From NCBI GenBank assembly GCA_965279655.1, contig OZ257255.1, forward strand, positions 868,001 through 932,000: a stretch of DNA of 64,000 bases, read 5' to 3'. The notes below the pieces were generated by a model. It was not told the origin of the DNA, did no database searches, and saw only the letters and a program-made list of their open reading frames with translations. Below are positions 7,709 to 16,027 of this stretch, in pieces. A program made the position numbers and the translations under genes. This stretch comes from SCTM01 sp965279655. Lineage in GTDB: Bacteria > Pseudomonadota > Alphaproteobacteria > Rhodospirillales > Rhodospirillaceae. Position 1 is the stretch's first letter. Each line of letters starts with the position of its first letter.

Positions 7709-9370
7709 GTGCAAACCACGAATCCCGATATCATCGCCGAATACACCGCCGCGGGCTGGTTCACCGACCGCACGCTGACGCACATCTTCGACGAGGCGGC
7801 GGCGGATGCCCCGGGCATCACCGCGCTCGTCGACGCGCCGAACCGCCCGGAGTTCGCCTACGGCGCCCCGCGCCGCCTCACCTATGCTGAGACAGCGGCG
7901 GAAGTGAACCGCATGGGCGGCGCGTTGCAGCGCCTCGGCATCGAGCAGGGCGATCGGGTGCTGGTGCAACTGCCCAACATCGTCGAACTGCTGATCCTTT
8001 ATCTGGCATTGGCGCGCATCGGGGCGATCATCAGCCCGGTGCCGATGCAATACGGGCGCCACGAACTCACGCATATCCTCGGCGTGCTGAAGCCGAAGTT
8101 GTTCATCACGCTCACGCGCTTCAAAGGCGAGGACATCGCCGCGAAGCATCATGCGGCCTTCCCCGATCTGCCTATGGCCGCGTTCGGGCCTGCGGCGGAC
8201 GGCGTGACGGATGTCGCGGCGGAGATGGCGGCGTCCGGCGATGCCCCGGCCGCGAAGCTCTCCGGCAACGACATCTTCACGATCTGCTGGACCTCGGGCA
8301 CAACCGGCCGCCCCAAGGGCGTGCCGCGCAGCTATAACCATTGGATCAACCAGTGCGCCGGCATGGAAGACGGCGTGAGCCTGAAGCGGCACGACGTGCT
8401 GCTCAATCCGTTTCCGTTCGTGAACATGGCCGCCATCAGCGGTTTCTTGTTCGTGTGGCTCTACGCGCGCGGCACGCTGGTGCTGCATCATCCGTTCGAA
8501 CTGCCGGTGATGCTCAAGCAGCTGCACGAGGAGAAGGTGGCCTACACGGTCGTGCCGCCGGCGGCGCTGAACATGTTGCTGCAAAAGAAAGAGATGCTGG
8601 CGGCGTTCGATCTCTCGTCGCTCCACACCATCTGTTCGGGCGGCGCGCCGCTCTCGCCCTGGATGGTGAAGGGCTACAAGGACCTCCTGAACATCGACGT
8701 TGTGAACACCTTCGGCTCCAACGAAGGCGTCGCGCTGATCACCTCGGGCCGCGAGGTGCCGGATCCGGAACATCGCGCGCTCTATTTTCCGCGTTTCGGG
8801 GTGCCGGGCGTGCAATGGGCGAACCGCATCTCCGCGCGCATCCGCACGAAGCTGGTCGATCCGAACACCGGAAAGGTCGCCACCAAAGCCGGGGAAGCGG
8901 GAGAGCTGCTGGTCAAAGGTCCCAACGTGTTCGACGGCTATCTCGACTCACCGGAGGACAACGCCCAGGTGTTCGACGACGAGGGATACTTCCGCTCCGG
9001 CGATCTGTTGGAGATCGCGGGCGAGGGGGAGCACCCCCGGTTCTACCGCTTCATCGGTCGCTGCAAGGACATCATCATTCGCGGCGGCATGAACATCTCA
9101 CCGGAAGAGATCGATGCGCTGTTGATGACGCACCCGAAGATCGCGGAAGCCGCGAGCTTTGCGATGCCTGATGACGTGCTGGGCGAACGCGTGTGTGTCG
9201 CCGCCGCGGCCAAGCCGGGGCAGGAGATTACGCTGGACGAGATCAAGGCGCATTTGAAGACGCAGGATGTGGCCATCTTCAAATGGCCGGAACGGCTGAT
9301 CACGGTGCAAACGCTGCCGCGCAACGCGCTCGGCAAGGTGCTGCGCGCCGAACTTAAGAAATTGCTCTAA
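7709..9370 (+). CDS. AMP-dependent acyl-CoA ligase
   Basis: A complete 553-residue class I adenylate-forming enzyme that activates a carboxylic acid with ATP and then transfers it to CoA. TSGTTGRPK (about residues 194-202) is the phosphate-binding loop, the aromatic/Gly motif is NTFGSNEG, YFRSGDL is the A7-type motif with the ribose-binding aspartate, GRCKDIIIRGGMNISPEEID is the hinge, and LPRNALGKVLR near the C-terminus holds the acyl-adenylation lysine. The (2,3-dihydroxybenzoyl)adenylate-synthase/long-chain-ligase style C-terminus does not define the substrate. Start GTG at 7709 with GGGAGG upstream. Downstream, a limonene-epoxide-hydrolase-like gene follows after 16 bases, so both are probably co-transcribed. 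Confidence 0.88.
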   Translation: MQTTNPDIIAEYTAAGWFTDRTLTHIFDEAAADAPGITALVDAPNRPEFAYGAPRRLTYAETAAEVNRMGGALQRLGIEQGDRVLVQLPNIVELLILYLALARIGAIISPVPMQYGRHELTHILGVLKPKLFITLTRFKGEDIAAKHHAAFPDLPMAAFGPAADGVTDVAAEMAASGDAPAAKLSGNDIFTICWTSGTTGRPKGVPRSYNHWINQCAGMEDGVSLKRHDVLLNPFPFVNMAAISGFLFVWLYARGTLVLHHPFELPVMLKQLHEEKVAYTVVPPAALNMLLQKKEMLAAFDLSSLHTICSGGAPLSPWMVKGYKDLLNIDVVNTFGSNEGVALITSGREVPDPEHRALYFPRFGVPGVQWANRISARIRTKLVDPNTGKVATKAGEAGELLVKGPNVFDGYLDSPEDNAQVFDDEGYFRSGDLLEIAGEGEHPRFYRFIGRCKDIIIRGGMNISPEEIDALLMTHPKIAEAASFAMPDDVLGERVCVAAAAKPGQEITLDEIKAHLKTQDVAIFKWPERLITVQTLPRNALGKVLRAELKKLL

Positions 9371-9386
9371 CCAACGGGAGACGTCG

Positions 9387-9851
9387 ATGAAGATGATGCT
9401 GTTGAGCCTCGCCGCCATGGCGCTGTCCGCCGCTCCGGCGATGGCGGCGTCCGCCGCTCCGCAAACGCCGGAAGTGAAGGCGGTGATGGAGATGGTCGAC
9501 GCCTGGAACAAGCTCGACCTGGACCGCATCGTGAATGATTTCACGGAGGACGGCGTGCTGCACTCCATGATGATCGAGCCCATCAAGGGCCGCGAAGCGA
9601 TCAGGAAGCAACTGGCGCCGCTGATCGCGGGGTCCACGCGCATCGACTTGCGCATCAAGAATACCGCGCAGGTCGGCAAGACCGTGTTCATAGAACGCGT
9701 CGACGATTTCGACTTCAAGGGCCTCCATGGCGCAGTGCCGGTGGTCGGTGTGCTAGAGATCGAGAACGGCAAGGTGAAGGTCTGGCGCGAATACTACGAC
9801 CGCGCGGAATTGCTCACGGCGCTGGGGATGATGCCGGAGAAGAAGAACTGA
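9387..9851 (+). CDS. Secreted SnoaL/limonene-1,2-epoxide hydrolase-like protein
   Basis: A 154-residue protein with a signal peptide: MKMMLLSLAAMALSAAPAMA followed by a likely cleavage before ASAAP. The mature part has the NTF2-like cone fold pattern: MVDAWNKLDLDRIVNDFTEDGV, IKGREAIRKQL and the terminal KVKVWREYYDRAEL. The WREYYD ending and the spaced aspartates resemble limonene-1,2-epoxide hydrolases (LEH), which add water to an epoxide, but known LEHs are cytosolic. Export to the periplasm would be unusual. It follows the ligase in one operon and ends before a REP element. Alternative: a non-catalytic SnoaL-type binding protein. Confidence 0.7.
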   Translation: MKMMLLSLAAMALSAAPAMAASAAPQTPEVKAVMEMVDAWNKLDLDRIVNDFTEDGVLHSMMIEPIKGREAIRKQLAPLIAGSTRIDLRIKNTAQVGKTVFIERVDDFDFKGLHGAVPVVGVLEIENGKVKVWREYYDRAELLTALGMMPEKKN

Positions 9852-9887
9852 CTTTTGAAATGAAGCCCTCGCGTTCTCCGCCGATTG

Positions 9888-10009
9888 TCACCCCGGACAA
9901 GGCGCGTCAGCGCCGCGTTCCGGGGTCCACTCATCAAGGCGCACCAACCTTGCGATCCGTGGCGACTGGTGCACGTTGATGAGTAGGCCCCGGCCTTCGC
10001 CGGGGTGAC
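9888..10009. repeat. REP-like palindromic element, copy 2
   Basis: Outer arms GTCACCCCGGAC and GCCGGGGTGAC enclose CGCGTCAGCGCCGCG and CCCCGGCCTTCGCCGGGG stem-loops. The middle (TCAAGGCGCA, then GGTGCACGTTGATGAGT) is nearly the same as in copy 3 at 35260. It lies between convergent genes and could work as a bidirectional terminator. Confidence 0.8.
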
Positions 10010-10034
10010 GACTGTGCGGGTGAGGGGTGTTCGC

Positions 10035-10559
10035 CTAGAACCGCGCGTACGACAGGTCGTCCTTGTCCTTGCGGCCCATCACCATCTTCGGGTCGCCGGG
10101 CTTGAACAGGCCGAGGCACCATGTTTCGCTCGAGGCGATGTCGTGGTTCCAGTCGAAGGCCATCTTGCGGTGGGCGATCTTCCATGCGCCGCCGCGGTTC
10201 TCGAAGCGGTCGACGATGCGGCCGCCGGTAAAGGTGTCGTAGGGCTTTCCGTCTTTCGTGAAGCGCGCGAAGGTCATCACGTAGGTCTCGACGTAGGCCT
10301 TCGGCCCGTCGAGGTCGATCGACACATTGCAGATGTAGTGGGCCATGGTGCCCATCTTGGCGATGCGGCCGATGGCGCCGTCGATGTAGGCCATCGCCGG
10401 ACCGGTATAAGAGCTGCCGTGCTCCTCGATGGCGTCGTCGTGGTAGCAGGACTTGAGCAGGTCGCCGTCCGCCCGGTCGACGCCACGGCCATAGCGCATC
10501 AGCGTGTCGTGAATCTCCTGCTTCGCGAGCATGGCATCGATCTTTTCGTCGCGAGTCAT
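10035..10559 (-). CDS. SnoaL-like domain protein (SnoaL_4 type)
   Basis: A 174-residue NTF2-fold protein. It begins TRDEKIDAMLAKQEIHDTLMRYGRGVDRADGD, the usual opening helix pair of the SnoaL_4 family (related to small subunits of ring-hydroxylating dioxygenases and to polyketide cyclases), continues with YIDGAIGRIAKMGTMAHYICNVSIDLDG and ends with the WKIAHRKMAFDWN strand. No signal peptide. These proteins can be isomerases, dehydratases or cyclases acting on ketones; the substrate is unknown. Its ATG overlaps the stop of the DapB-like gene (ATGA), indicating translational coupling, and it is the last gene of a four-gene operon starting near 12376. Confidence 0.8.
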   Translation of the reverse strand: MTRDEKIDAMLAKQEIHDTLMRYGRGVDRADGDLLKSCYHDDAIEEHGSSYTGPAMAYIDGAIGRIAKMGTMAHYICNVSIDLDGPKAYVETYVMTFARFTKDGKPYDTFTGGRIVDRFENRGGAWKIAHRKMAFDWNHDIASSETWCLGLFKPGDPKMVMGRKDKDDLSYARF

Positions 10560-11608
10560 CTCACGAGATCCTTTCTGAACACGGGCGGCAGGGGGAAGCG
10601 GTAGAGTCCGGGGGGCGCGGCGACCACGTGTGGGATCGCGTTGACCACCATCCCGGCGACGCCGTATTGCGCGGCGCGGGTCTTCACGTCGGTGTCGGTT
10701 GCCTCGACCAAATCCATCTTGAGATCGAGGCCCGGCTTGCCGCGCACCTTGATCTCCCAGTGATGGAAGTCCTCGAAGCCCGGCACATCGGCGCCCATGA
10801 TCCAATTCACCGACAGGGTGATCACGCGCTCGCCTTTGATGATGCCGTGGAAGCGCCAGTTGGTGGCGGCGACTGTGCCTTTCTTAATAACGCCTGCGGC
10901 CGCGGCGATGTCCTTCGGCGCGAGCACCACTTCGTGATCCGGTTCGATGCTGTCGAGCTTCAGCCCGAGGGAGTCGGCAAGCGAGCCGACGGATTGCTTG
11001 TACATCTCGTTGAACATCAACGCGAACGGGCCGCGCTTCAGATCCACGGCTTCCGGCGGCTTGCCCATGGCCATCACGTCGAATACGTAATTCGCATTCG
11101 GCATGTCGAAGCAGTCGTAGACCTCTCGGATCGAGATGCCTTGGAACTCCGCGCACAGTCCGGTCAACACGGGGGCCAGGCGTTCGGCGATGAAGCCGGG
11201 ATTGATGCCGGTGCCGCACAGTGTCGCGTTGCCCTTGCGCGCGCTGGCTTCCAGCGATGCCGCGTGGGCCGCGCCCAGGGCCTGGGGATAGAAGTAGTTG
11301 TTGATGGAGATGACGTTCTTGCTGCTCTCCAGCAGGCGCTTCACATCAGCGTCGTGGGCGTCATAGGGCATCTGCAGAAGGGGGCAGTGGAGGACCACGT
11401 CCGCATCCAGCGCCAGGATTTCATCGATGGACTTGGTGGCCTTCACGCCCGTGGGATCGCGCCGTGCGATCTCGCCCGCATCCTTGCCGGCTTTCTTGTC
11501 GCTGTAGACATACAGGCCCACAAGCTCGAGATCGGGATGATCGATCACCGCGCGCAGGGTGGTTTTGCCCATGGCGCCGGTCGCCCATTGGATGACTTTA
11601 ATGGCCAT
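10556..11608 (-). CDS. DapB-like NAD(P)-binding oxidoreductase (diaminopentanoate dehydrogenase-like)
   Basis: A 350-residue protein with an N-terminal Rossmann fold: MAIKVIQWATGAMGKTTLRAV, where GxxGxxG reads GAMGKT. VLHCPLLQMPYDAHDADVKRLLES and NVISINNYFYP follow as in dihydrodipicolinate-reductase-like proteins of the 2,4-diaminopentanoate dehydrogenase branch, and GTGINPGFIAERLAP is a conserved substrate-domain motif. True DapB is about 270 residues and clusters with lysine genes; the length and context here point to a catabolic dehydrogenase of unknown substrate. The ATG at 11608 lies 2 bases after the preceding SnoaL gene, within one operon. Confidence 0.75.
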   Translation of the reverse strand: MAIKVIQWATGAMGKTTLRAVIDHPDLELVGLYVYSDKKAGKDAGEIARRDPTGVKATKSIDEILALDADVVLHCPLLQMPYDAHDADVKRLLESSKNVISINNYFYPQALGAAHAASLEASARKGNATLCGTGINPGFIAERLAPVLTGLCAEFQGISIREVYDCFDMPNANYVFDVMAMGKPPEAVDLKRGPFALMFNEMYKQSVGSLADSLGLKLDSIEPDHEVVLAPKDIAAAAGVIKKGTVAATNWRFHGIIKGERVITLSVNWIMGADVPGFEDFHHWEIKVRGKPGLDLKMDLVEATDTDVKTRAAQYGVAGMVVNAIPHVVAAPPGLYRFPLPPVFRKDLVR

Positions 11609-11610
11609 GG

Positions 11611-11979
11611 TCAGCTCTTGATGTCGCCCATCTCGAAGTAGTCGCGCATCTTGGCGATCTTGCCGTCGCGGAATTCGCAGATGCCCATGTAGGGGTGCTT
11701 CACCTTCTGGCCGGTCGCCTTCACGACATATTCCTCGTAGCCCTCGACCATGAGGATGTTGCCGTTCTCGGCAAAGCGGCCCACGCGCCAGACCGTATCG
11801 GTCATCGTGTCCCAATACTTGTTGAGGAATCGCTCGACCCAGCTCTTGCCGATCAGTGGCCGCGCGTTCACGTGCATGATGTATTCGACGTCATCGGTGA
11901 AGGCTTCGAGGAACGCGGCCTTGTCGCGCCGCCCGGCCGCGTCCATCACCGTCTGAAGATGCGCCATCAGCTTGCTCAT
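11611..11979 (-). CDS. SnoaL/NTF2-like protein
   Basis: A 122-residue NTF2-fold protein: MAHLQTVMDAAGRRDKAAFLEAFTDDVEYIMHV gives the helix pair and first strand, PLIGKSWVERFLNKY the next helix, and GICEFRDGKIAKMRDYFEM the closing strand with the charged RDYFE motif typical of ketosteroid-isomerase-like SnoaL proteins. It is a paralogue of the gene 7 bases upstream (11987-12376), so the pair may form a heterodimer. Possible function is isomerisation, hydration or ligand binding; the sequence does not decide. No export signal. Confidence 0.8.
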   Translation of the reverse strand: MSKLMAHLQTVMDAAGRRDKAAFLEAFTDDVEYIMHVNARPLIGKSWVERFLNKYWDTMTDTVWRVGRFAENGNILMVEGYEEYVVKATGQKVKHPYMGICEFRDGKIAKMRDYFEMGDIKS

Positions 11980-11986
11980 GACCGCC

Positions 11987-12376
11987 TCACGCTTTCGCCG
12001 CTGCAGCCGCTGGCTTCAGGTTGGCCGGCTCGTAGTAGTCGCGCAGCTTGGCGATCTTGCCGTCGCGCAGTTCGGCGACTTGCATGAAGGGCTGGGGGAT
12101 CACCCGATCTTGCTTCGGGTCGTAGAGTTCCTCGTAGCCCTCGACCATCAGCAGATCGCCGTTTTCGGCGGAATGCTTCACCTGCCACACGCGCTGTTCG
12201 AAGGCGGAGGCGTAGTTGGCGAGGAACTTGCGCATCTTCTCCTTGCCCTGCACGGGCTTGGAGCCGACATGCCAGTGGTACTCGATGTCGTCGGTGAGGT
12301 GGCTCAGGAAGGCGTCCACGTCGCGCTTCTTCCAACTCGCCATCAAGGCGGTCATGACGTCGAGATTCTTGCCCAT
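11987..12376 (-). CDS. SnoaL/NTF2-like protein, first gene of the operon
   Basis: A 129-residue NTF2-fold protein parallel to its downstream neighbour: MTALMASWKKRDVDAFLSHLTDDIEYHWHVGSKP at the start, and VAELRDGKIAKLRDYYEPANL followed by an alanine-rich tail at the end. The ATG at 12376 has GGAG upstream and is preferred over an in-frame GTG at 12394. Paralogy with 11611-11979 is visible in EGYEE and the RDGKIAK(L/M)RDY segment, so the two probably arose by duplication. A TTGACA -35 with TAGCGT 18 bases on is found upstream on this strand near operator copy G. Confidence 0.8.
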   Translation of the reverse strand: MGKNLDVMTALMASWKKRDVDAFLSHLTDDIEYHWHVGSKPVQGKEKMRKFLANYASAFEQRVWQVKHSAENGDLLMVEGYEELYDPKQDRVIPQPFMQVAELRDGKIAKLRDYYEPANLKPAAAAAKA

Positions 12377-12427
12377 GGCGGCGCTCCACGACACACTGGA
12401 GCCGAAACGCTAGGGCGTTCCGGGTTG

Positions 12428-12443
12428 GTATGTCAATGCAAGC
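12428..12443 (-). promoter_or_regulatory. Shared operator motif, site G, with promoter
   Basis: The plus strand reads GTATGTCAATGCAAGC, containing the ATGCAAG core. On the minus strand GCTTGCATTGACA joins the core to a perfect -35 TTGACA; TAGCGT 18 bases further is a possible -10 for the operon beginning at 12376. Confidence 0.45.
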
Positions 12444-12489
12444 TGGAAGCCATAGAACGCCCTTGACGGCCCAATGCGGGTGAATTTAG

Positions 12490-12505
12490 GTTCGGAAATG
12501 CAAGT
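12490..12505 (+). promoter_or_regulatory. Shared operator motif, site D
   Basis: Reads GTTCGGAAATGCAAGT, matching site C at 13 of 16 positions and having both conserved halves (GTTC and TGCAAGT). It lies 34 bases before the GTG of the flavoprotein gene at 12539. Confidence 0.5.
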
Positions 12506-12538
12506 GATGGGTCTACCCAGACATCAGGGGAGCGGCAC

Positions 12539-13453
12539 GTGAGCCTTCCATCCGCCATCCGCGAACGGCTGCGCTTGCCGGCGATCGCGGCCCCTATGTT
12601 CCTGGTTTCGGGCCCGGATTTGGTGCTGGCGGCCTGCAAGGCCGGCATCATCGGCGCATTCCCGGCGCTCAATGCCCGCACGCTCGACGTCCTTGAGTCC
12701 TGGCTCGCCCAGTTCAGCAAGACGCTCCCCAAGGATGCTCCGCCCTATGCCATGAACATCATGGCGCACCGCACCTCCGCGCGGATGCAGGACGAAGTCG
12801 ATTTGGCCGTGAAGTACAAGGTGCCCATCGTGATCACGGCGCTGGGCAGTCCCAAGGCGGTCGTGGATCAGATCAAGGCTTACGGCGGGCTGGTGTTCGC
12901 CGACGTCGTCTCGTTGAGCTTCGCGCAGAAGGCCGCTGCGACCGGGGTCGATGGACTGGTGCTGGTCGGCGCGGGCGCGGGCGGACACACGGGGGCCATC
13001 GCGGGCTTTGCCTTCGCGCCGGCGGTGCGCGAGTTCTTCAAAGGGACGATCGTCTTGGGCGGCGGCATCGGCACCGGCCAGGCCATCCGCGCGGCGGAGA
13101 TTCTCGGCGCGGATTTGGCGTATCTCGGCACGCGCTTCATCGCCAGCCAGGAAAGCATGGCCGTGCCCGGCTACAAACAAATGCTGATCGACGCGAATGC
13201 TGAAGACATCGTTCCCTCCGCGGCGCTCACCGGCGTCACGGCAAACTGGCTGCGTCAGAGCTTGATCGCCGCGGGCTACGATCCCAAGGCGATGCCGGAA
13301 AAGCCGGACGTGAACCTCGGGGCGGACGAGGCGACCGCCAAGAAATGGCGCGATGTGTGGTCGGCGGGGCAGGGTGTGGGCGCGGTGCGCGCCATCGAAC
13401 CGGTCGCCGCGATTATCGAGCAGCTCGTGTCCGAGTACCGCGCGGTCGCTTAG
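12539..13453 (+). CDS. Nitronate monooxygenase / 2-nitropropane dioxygenase-like FMN protein
   Basis: A 304-residue TIM-barrel flavoprotein. The N-terminal LPAIAAPMFLVSGPDLVLAACKAGIIGAFP, central GAGAGGHTG (about residues 142-150) and VLGGGIGTGQAI plus YLGTRFIAS are the FMN-binding signatures of the NMO/FabK family. Members oxidise alkyl nitronates with O2 or reduce enoyl thioesters (FabK type). In a CoA-ligase cluster an enoyl-thioester or other redox role is as plausible as nitronate oxidation. Start GTG at 12539 with GGGGAG upstream. Its last 41 bases overlap the end of the convergent regulator gene, so there is no space for a terminator between them. Confidence 0.82.
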   Translation: MSLPSAIRERLRLPAIAAPMFLVSGPDLVLAACKAGIIGAFPALNARTLDVLESWLAQFSKTLPKDAPPYAMNIMAHRTSARMQDEVDLAVKYKVPIVITALGSPKAVVDQIKAYGGLVFADVVSLSFAQKAAATGVDGLVLVGAGAGGHTGAIAGFAFAPAVREFFKGTIVLGGGIGTGQAIRAAEILGADLAYLGTRFIASQESMAVPGYKQMLIDANAEDIVPSAALTGVTANWLRQSLIAAGYDPKAMPEKPDVNLGADEATAKKWRDVWSAGQGVGAVRAIEPVAAIIEQLVSEYRAVA

Positions 13454-14381
13454 GTTTCGCCGCGGACTGCCGCACGGCGCGGCCCACCGCCACCGCTTCC
13501 AGTTTCAACGGCTCCTTGCAGGCGCCGCACACCACCATCGCCCCGAGCCGGTGGCCGCAAGGCTTGTGCTTCACCACCACAGGCGGTCCTTTCGGGTCGC
13601 CCAACCACTTATCGCCCCAGAACATCAGGCTCAGGGAGTGCTGATAGGTGTCGATGCCCTTTTTCGTCAGCCAGTACTCGTAGCGCGGCGGCACGAGATC
13701 GTAGAGCCGGCGTTCGACAATGCCGTTGGCTTCCAACGCGCGCAGCCTGTCGGTGAGGATGTTCGTCGCGATGCCGAGATAGGCCTGGATGCCATCGAAG
13801 CGGTGGATCCCGAAATACTGGGTGGAGATCACCAGCGCGGTCCAGCGGTCGCCGGTGATGTCCACCACCTCGAAATTGATCTCGCCTTCCGCGTCGTTGC
13901 GCTTGCGGTGCATGCGTTGCACCGGCACGCGTTCATGCCCTGCGCCGGGGCCTTCGGCATAGCTGCAGTCGCCCAGCGTGACGCGCGCGCGGCACTTCTC
14001 GCACTGCATGTCCGGGATCATGGCCTGGTTGCAAGTGGTGTGCGTCAGCGCCGTCGCCATGCCGGGGCTGACCATGCCCCACTTCACGCCCCATCCCCAC
14101 GCGAGCATCACGGAATCGAACAGGCCTTTGCCCCGCGGCGTCAGGTGATAGTCCTGCCGCGCCATGCCGTCCTTCAGCGGACGCTGCTCGAGGATGCCGT
14201 TCTTCACCAGCCCGCGCAGGCGGTTCGCAAGCGTGCTGCGGGCCATGCCGCACTTTGTATAGAACTCGCCGAACTGCGTCGTCCCGAAGAACGCCTCGCG
14301 GATGATCAGCTGACTCCAACGGTCGCCGAGCGCGTTGAGCGCGCGGTGAACCGAATTGCGTGGCAGCGTCTTCGTGGGCAT
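13413..14381 (-). CDS. Transcriptional regulator with two tandem HxlR domains (paralogue)
   Basis: A 322-residue DNA-binding protein built like the regulator at 969-1967. The first HxlR winged helix has HRALNALGDRWSQLIIREAF, FGEFYTKCGMARSTLANRL and a DYHLTPRGKG wing; the second has VVDITGDRWTALVISTQYF, RFDGIQAYLGIATNILTDRL and PRYEYWLTKKG. Cysteine clusters follow each (CEKCRA; CGHRLGAMVVCGACKEP), as for zinc ribbons. The start ATG overlaps the stop of the upstream ligase (TGATG), which fixes it at 14381; the frame extends further but inside the ligase. Being co-transcribed with a ligase that has an operator copy in its promoter suggests feedback control. The C-terminus is rich in Arg and Lys. 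Confidence 0.85.
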   Translation of the reverse strand: MPTKTLPRNSVHRALNALGDRWSQLIIREAFFGTTQFGEFYTKCGMARSTLANRLRGLVKNGILEQRPLKDGMARQDYHLTPRGKGLFDSVMLAWGWGVKWGMVSPGMATALTHTTCNQAMIPDMQCEKCRARVTLGDCSYAEGPGAGHERVPVQRMHRKRNDAEGEINFEVVDITGDRWTALVISTQYFGIHRFDGIQAYLGIATNILTDRLRALEANGIVERRLYDLVPPRYEYWLTKKGIDTYQHSLSLMFWGDKWLGDPKGPPVVVKHKPCGHRLGAMVVCGACKEPLKLEAVAVGRAVRQSAAKPKRPRGTRTRAAR

Positions 14382-16000
14382 CAGCGCAGCTTTTCGCGCT
14401 TCAGTGTGATGCCCGCGGCTTCGCGGTCCCATGTCGCGGCAGTGACGCCTTGCGCGCGCAGATCCATCTTCTGGATCTTGTTGGTGAGCGTCTTGGGCAG
14501 TTCGACTTCGATTCGGACGTAGCGCGGCACCATGAAGTGCGCCATGCGCGGGATCAGGTGCTTGATCAGCGCCACGGGATCGATGGTGTCGCCCGGCTTG
14601 GACGCGACCGCGATCATCACCTCGTCTTCACCGGCCGGGCTGGCGACCGCATAGGCCGCCACTTCGCGCACCGCGGGGAAGGTGGCGACCTCCATCTCCA
14701 CTTCGAGCGAGGAGATGTTCTCGCCGCGCCGGCGGATGGCGTCCTTCTTGCGGTCGACAAAGAAGAAGTTGTTGTCGGCATCCCGGTACATCAGATCGCC
14801 GGAATGGAACCAGCCGTTGCGCAGCGCCTGCACCGTGGCTTCCGGGTTCCCGTAGTATCCGGTGAACTGGTCCCACATGCGATCGCTGCGGCAGATGAAT
14901 TCGCCGATCGTCCCGACCGGCGCCTCCATGTCGTGATCGTCCACGATCCGGCACTGCACGCCCACGCGCGGTTTGCCGAGGCTGCGGTCGACCGTCTCAT
15001 TCGTGTTGGTGATGAGGGGGCCGGCGAGTTCCGTCATGTTGAAGCCCGACATGTAGTCGAAGCCATAGCGTTTGCCGAGCGCGACCGTGTCGGCGTTGAT
15101 CGGCATCAGGGTCACCATTCGCAGCGGATTGTCCGCATCGTCGGCTTTGGGTTCGTTCTTGGACAGGAACACGGTCATTGCGCCGATCAGGCCGCTGATC
15201 ACCGACGCATTGGAGGTGCGCACCTGGTTCCAGAACTCACGCGTGTTGAAGCCATCGTAGAGCGCGAGTGACGCGCCGACCGCCACGGCGGACATGAAAC
15301 TCGCCGTGCCGCCGACGTGATACATCGGCAAATTGATCATCATCGTATCGTCGCTCTTGATGTAGCCGTAGGTGGCTTGCGCCGTGGCGAAGAGGTGCAG
15401 GTAGGTCACCTGCACGGCCTTCGATGGCCCCGTGGTGCCCGAGGTGAAGATGATCGCCTGAATGTCCCACAACTGCGGCTCGTACGACCGGTCCGGCTCA
15501 CCCGGCTGATCGAGCAAGCTGTCGGGCTCCACCTTGATCGGCAGCTTTACATTCGCCGCCGTCTCGCCCTCGACGATCACGTGTGTGAGATGATCGAGCT
15601 TGATATCCGTCAGGCGCTCCGCCAATTGCGGGTGACAAACCATGATTTTTGCGCGGGACGTGTTGAGCACATGCTCCAGCAACCGCCCGCGGTAGCTCTG
15701 GTTGATCGGCACGAAGATCGCGCCGGCGTAGTTCGCGCCCAGCCAGATCCGCACCATCGCGGCATTGTTGGGCAGCCACGCGAGGACCGTGTCGCCGGGC
15801 GTCACGCCGCGCGCTTGCAGCGCCGCCGCGCAGCGCAGGCCGATCTCTTTCGCCTGCGCCCACGTCCAGCGTTGGCCGTCTTCGAAGCGGATGAATTCCT
15901 TGTCGGGATGCTGGGCGGCATAGCGGTCGATCAGGCACGGCATCACGCAGTCCTCGCGTGCCGGCATCTCGGGATCGAACCACGGCGGATGATGCGTCAT
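14381..16000 (-). CDS. Acyl-CoA ligase, carnitine/crotonobetaine-CoA ligase (CaiC)-like
   Basis: A 539-residue AMP-forming ligase. FTSGTTGPSKAVQ is the phosphate-binding loop, YMSGFNMTE the adenine-side motif, WFHSGDLMYRD the ribose-binding motif, DRKKDAIRRRGENISSLEVE the hinge, and LPKTLTNKIQKMDL holds the C-terminal lysine. The RRRGENIS hinge and FVPINQSYRG resemble CaiC/benzoate-type ligases rather than long-chain FadD. It would activate a small or aromatic acid; the actual substrate is unknown. ATG at 16000 with GGAAGG upstream. It heads a two-gene operon with the tandem HxlR regulator, overlapping by one base. Confidence 0.85.
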   Translation of the reverse strand: MTHHPPWFDPEMPAREDCVMPCLIDRYAAQHPDKEFIRFEDGQRWTWAQAKEIGLRCAAALQARGVTPGDTVLAWLPNNAAMVRIWLGANYAGAIFVPINQSYRGRLLEHVLNTSRAKIMVCHPQLAERLTDIKLDHLTHVIVEGETAANVKLPIKVEPDSLLDQPGEPDRSYEPQLWDIQAIIFTSGTTGPSKAVQVTYLHLFATAQATYGYIKSDDTMMINLPMYHVGGTASFMSAVAVGASLALYDGFNTREFWNQVRTSNASVISGLIGAMTVFLSKNEPKADDADNPLRMVTLMPINADTVALGKRYGFDYMSGFNMTELAGPLITNTNETVDRSLGKPRVGVQCRIVDDHDMEAPVGTIGEFICRSDRMWDQFTGYYGNPEATVQALRNGWFHSGDLMYRDADNNFFFVDRKKDAIRRRGENISSLEVEMEVATFPAVREVAAYAVASPAGEDEVMIAVASKPGDTIDPVALIKHLIPRMAHFMVPRYVRIEVELPKTLTNKIQKMDLRAQGVTAATWDREAAGITLKREKLR

Positions 16001-16027
16001 TGCTTGCCTTCCGCCGCGAACCTTAAG

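Noticed and set aside
12539..13453. Enoyl-ACP reductase FabK assignment
   Set aside because: NMO and FabK share the FMN-binding motifs seen; there is no fatty-acid synthesis context to prefer FabK.
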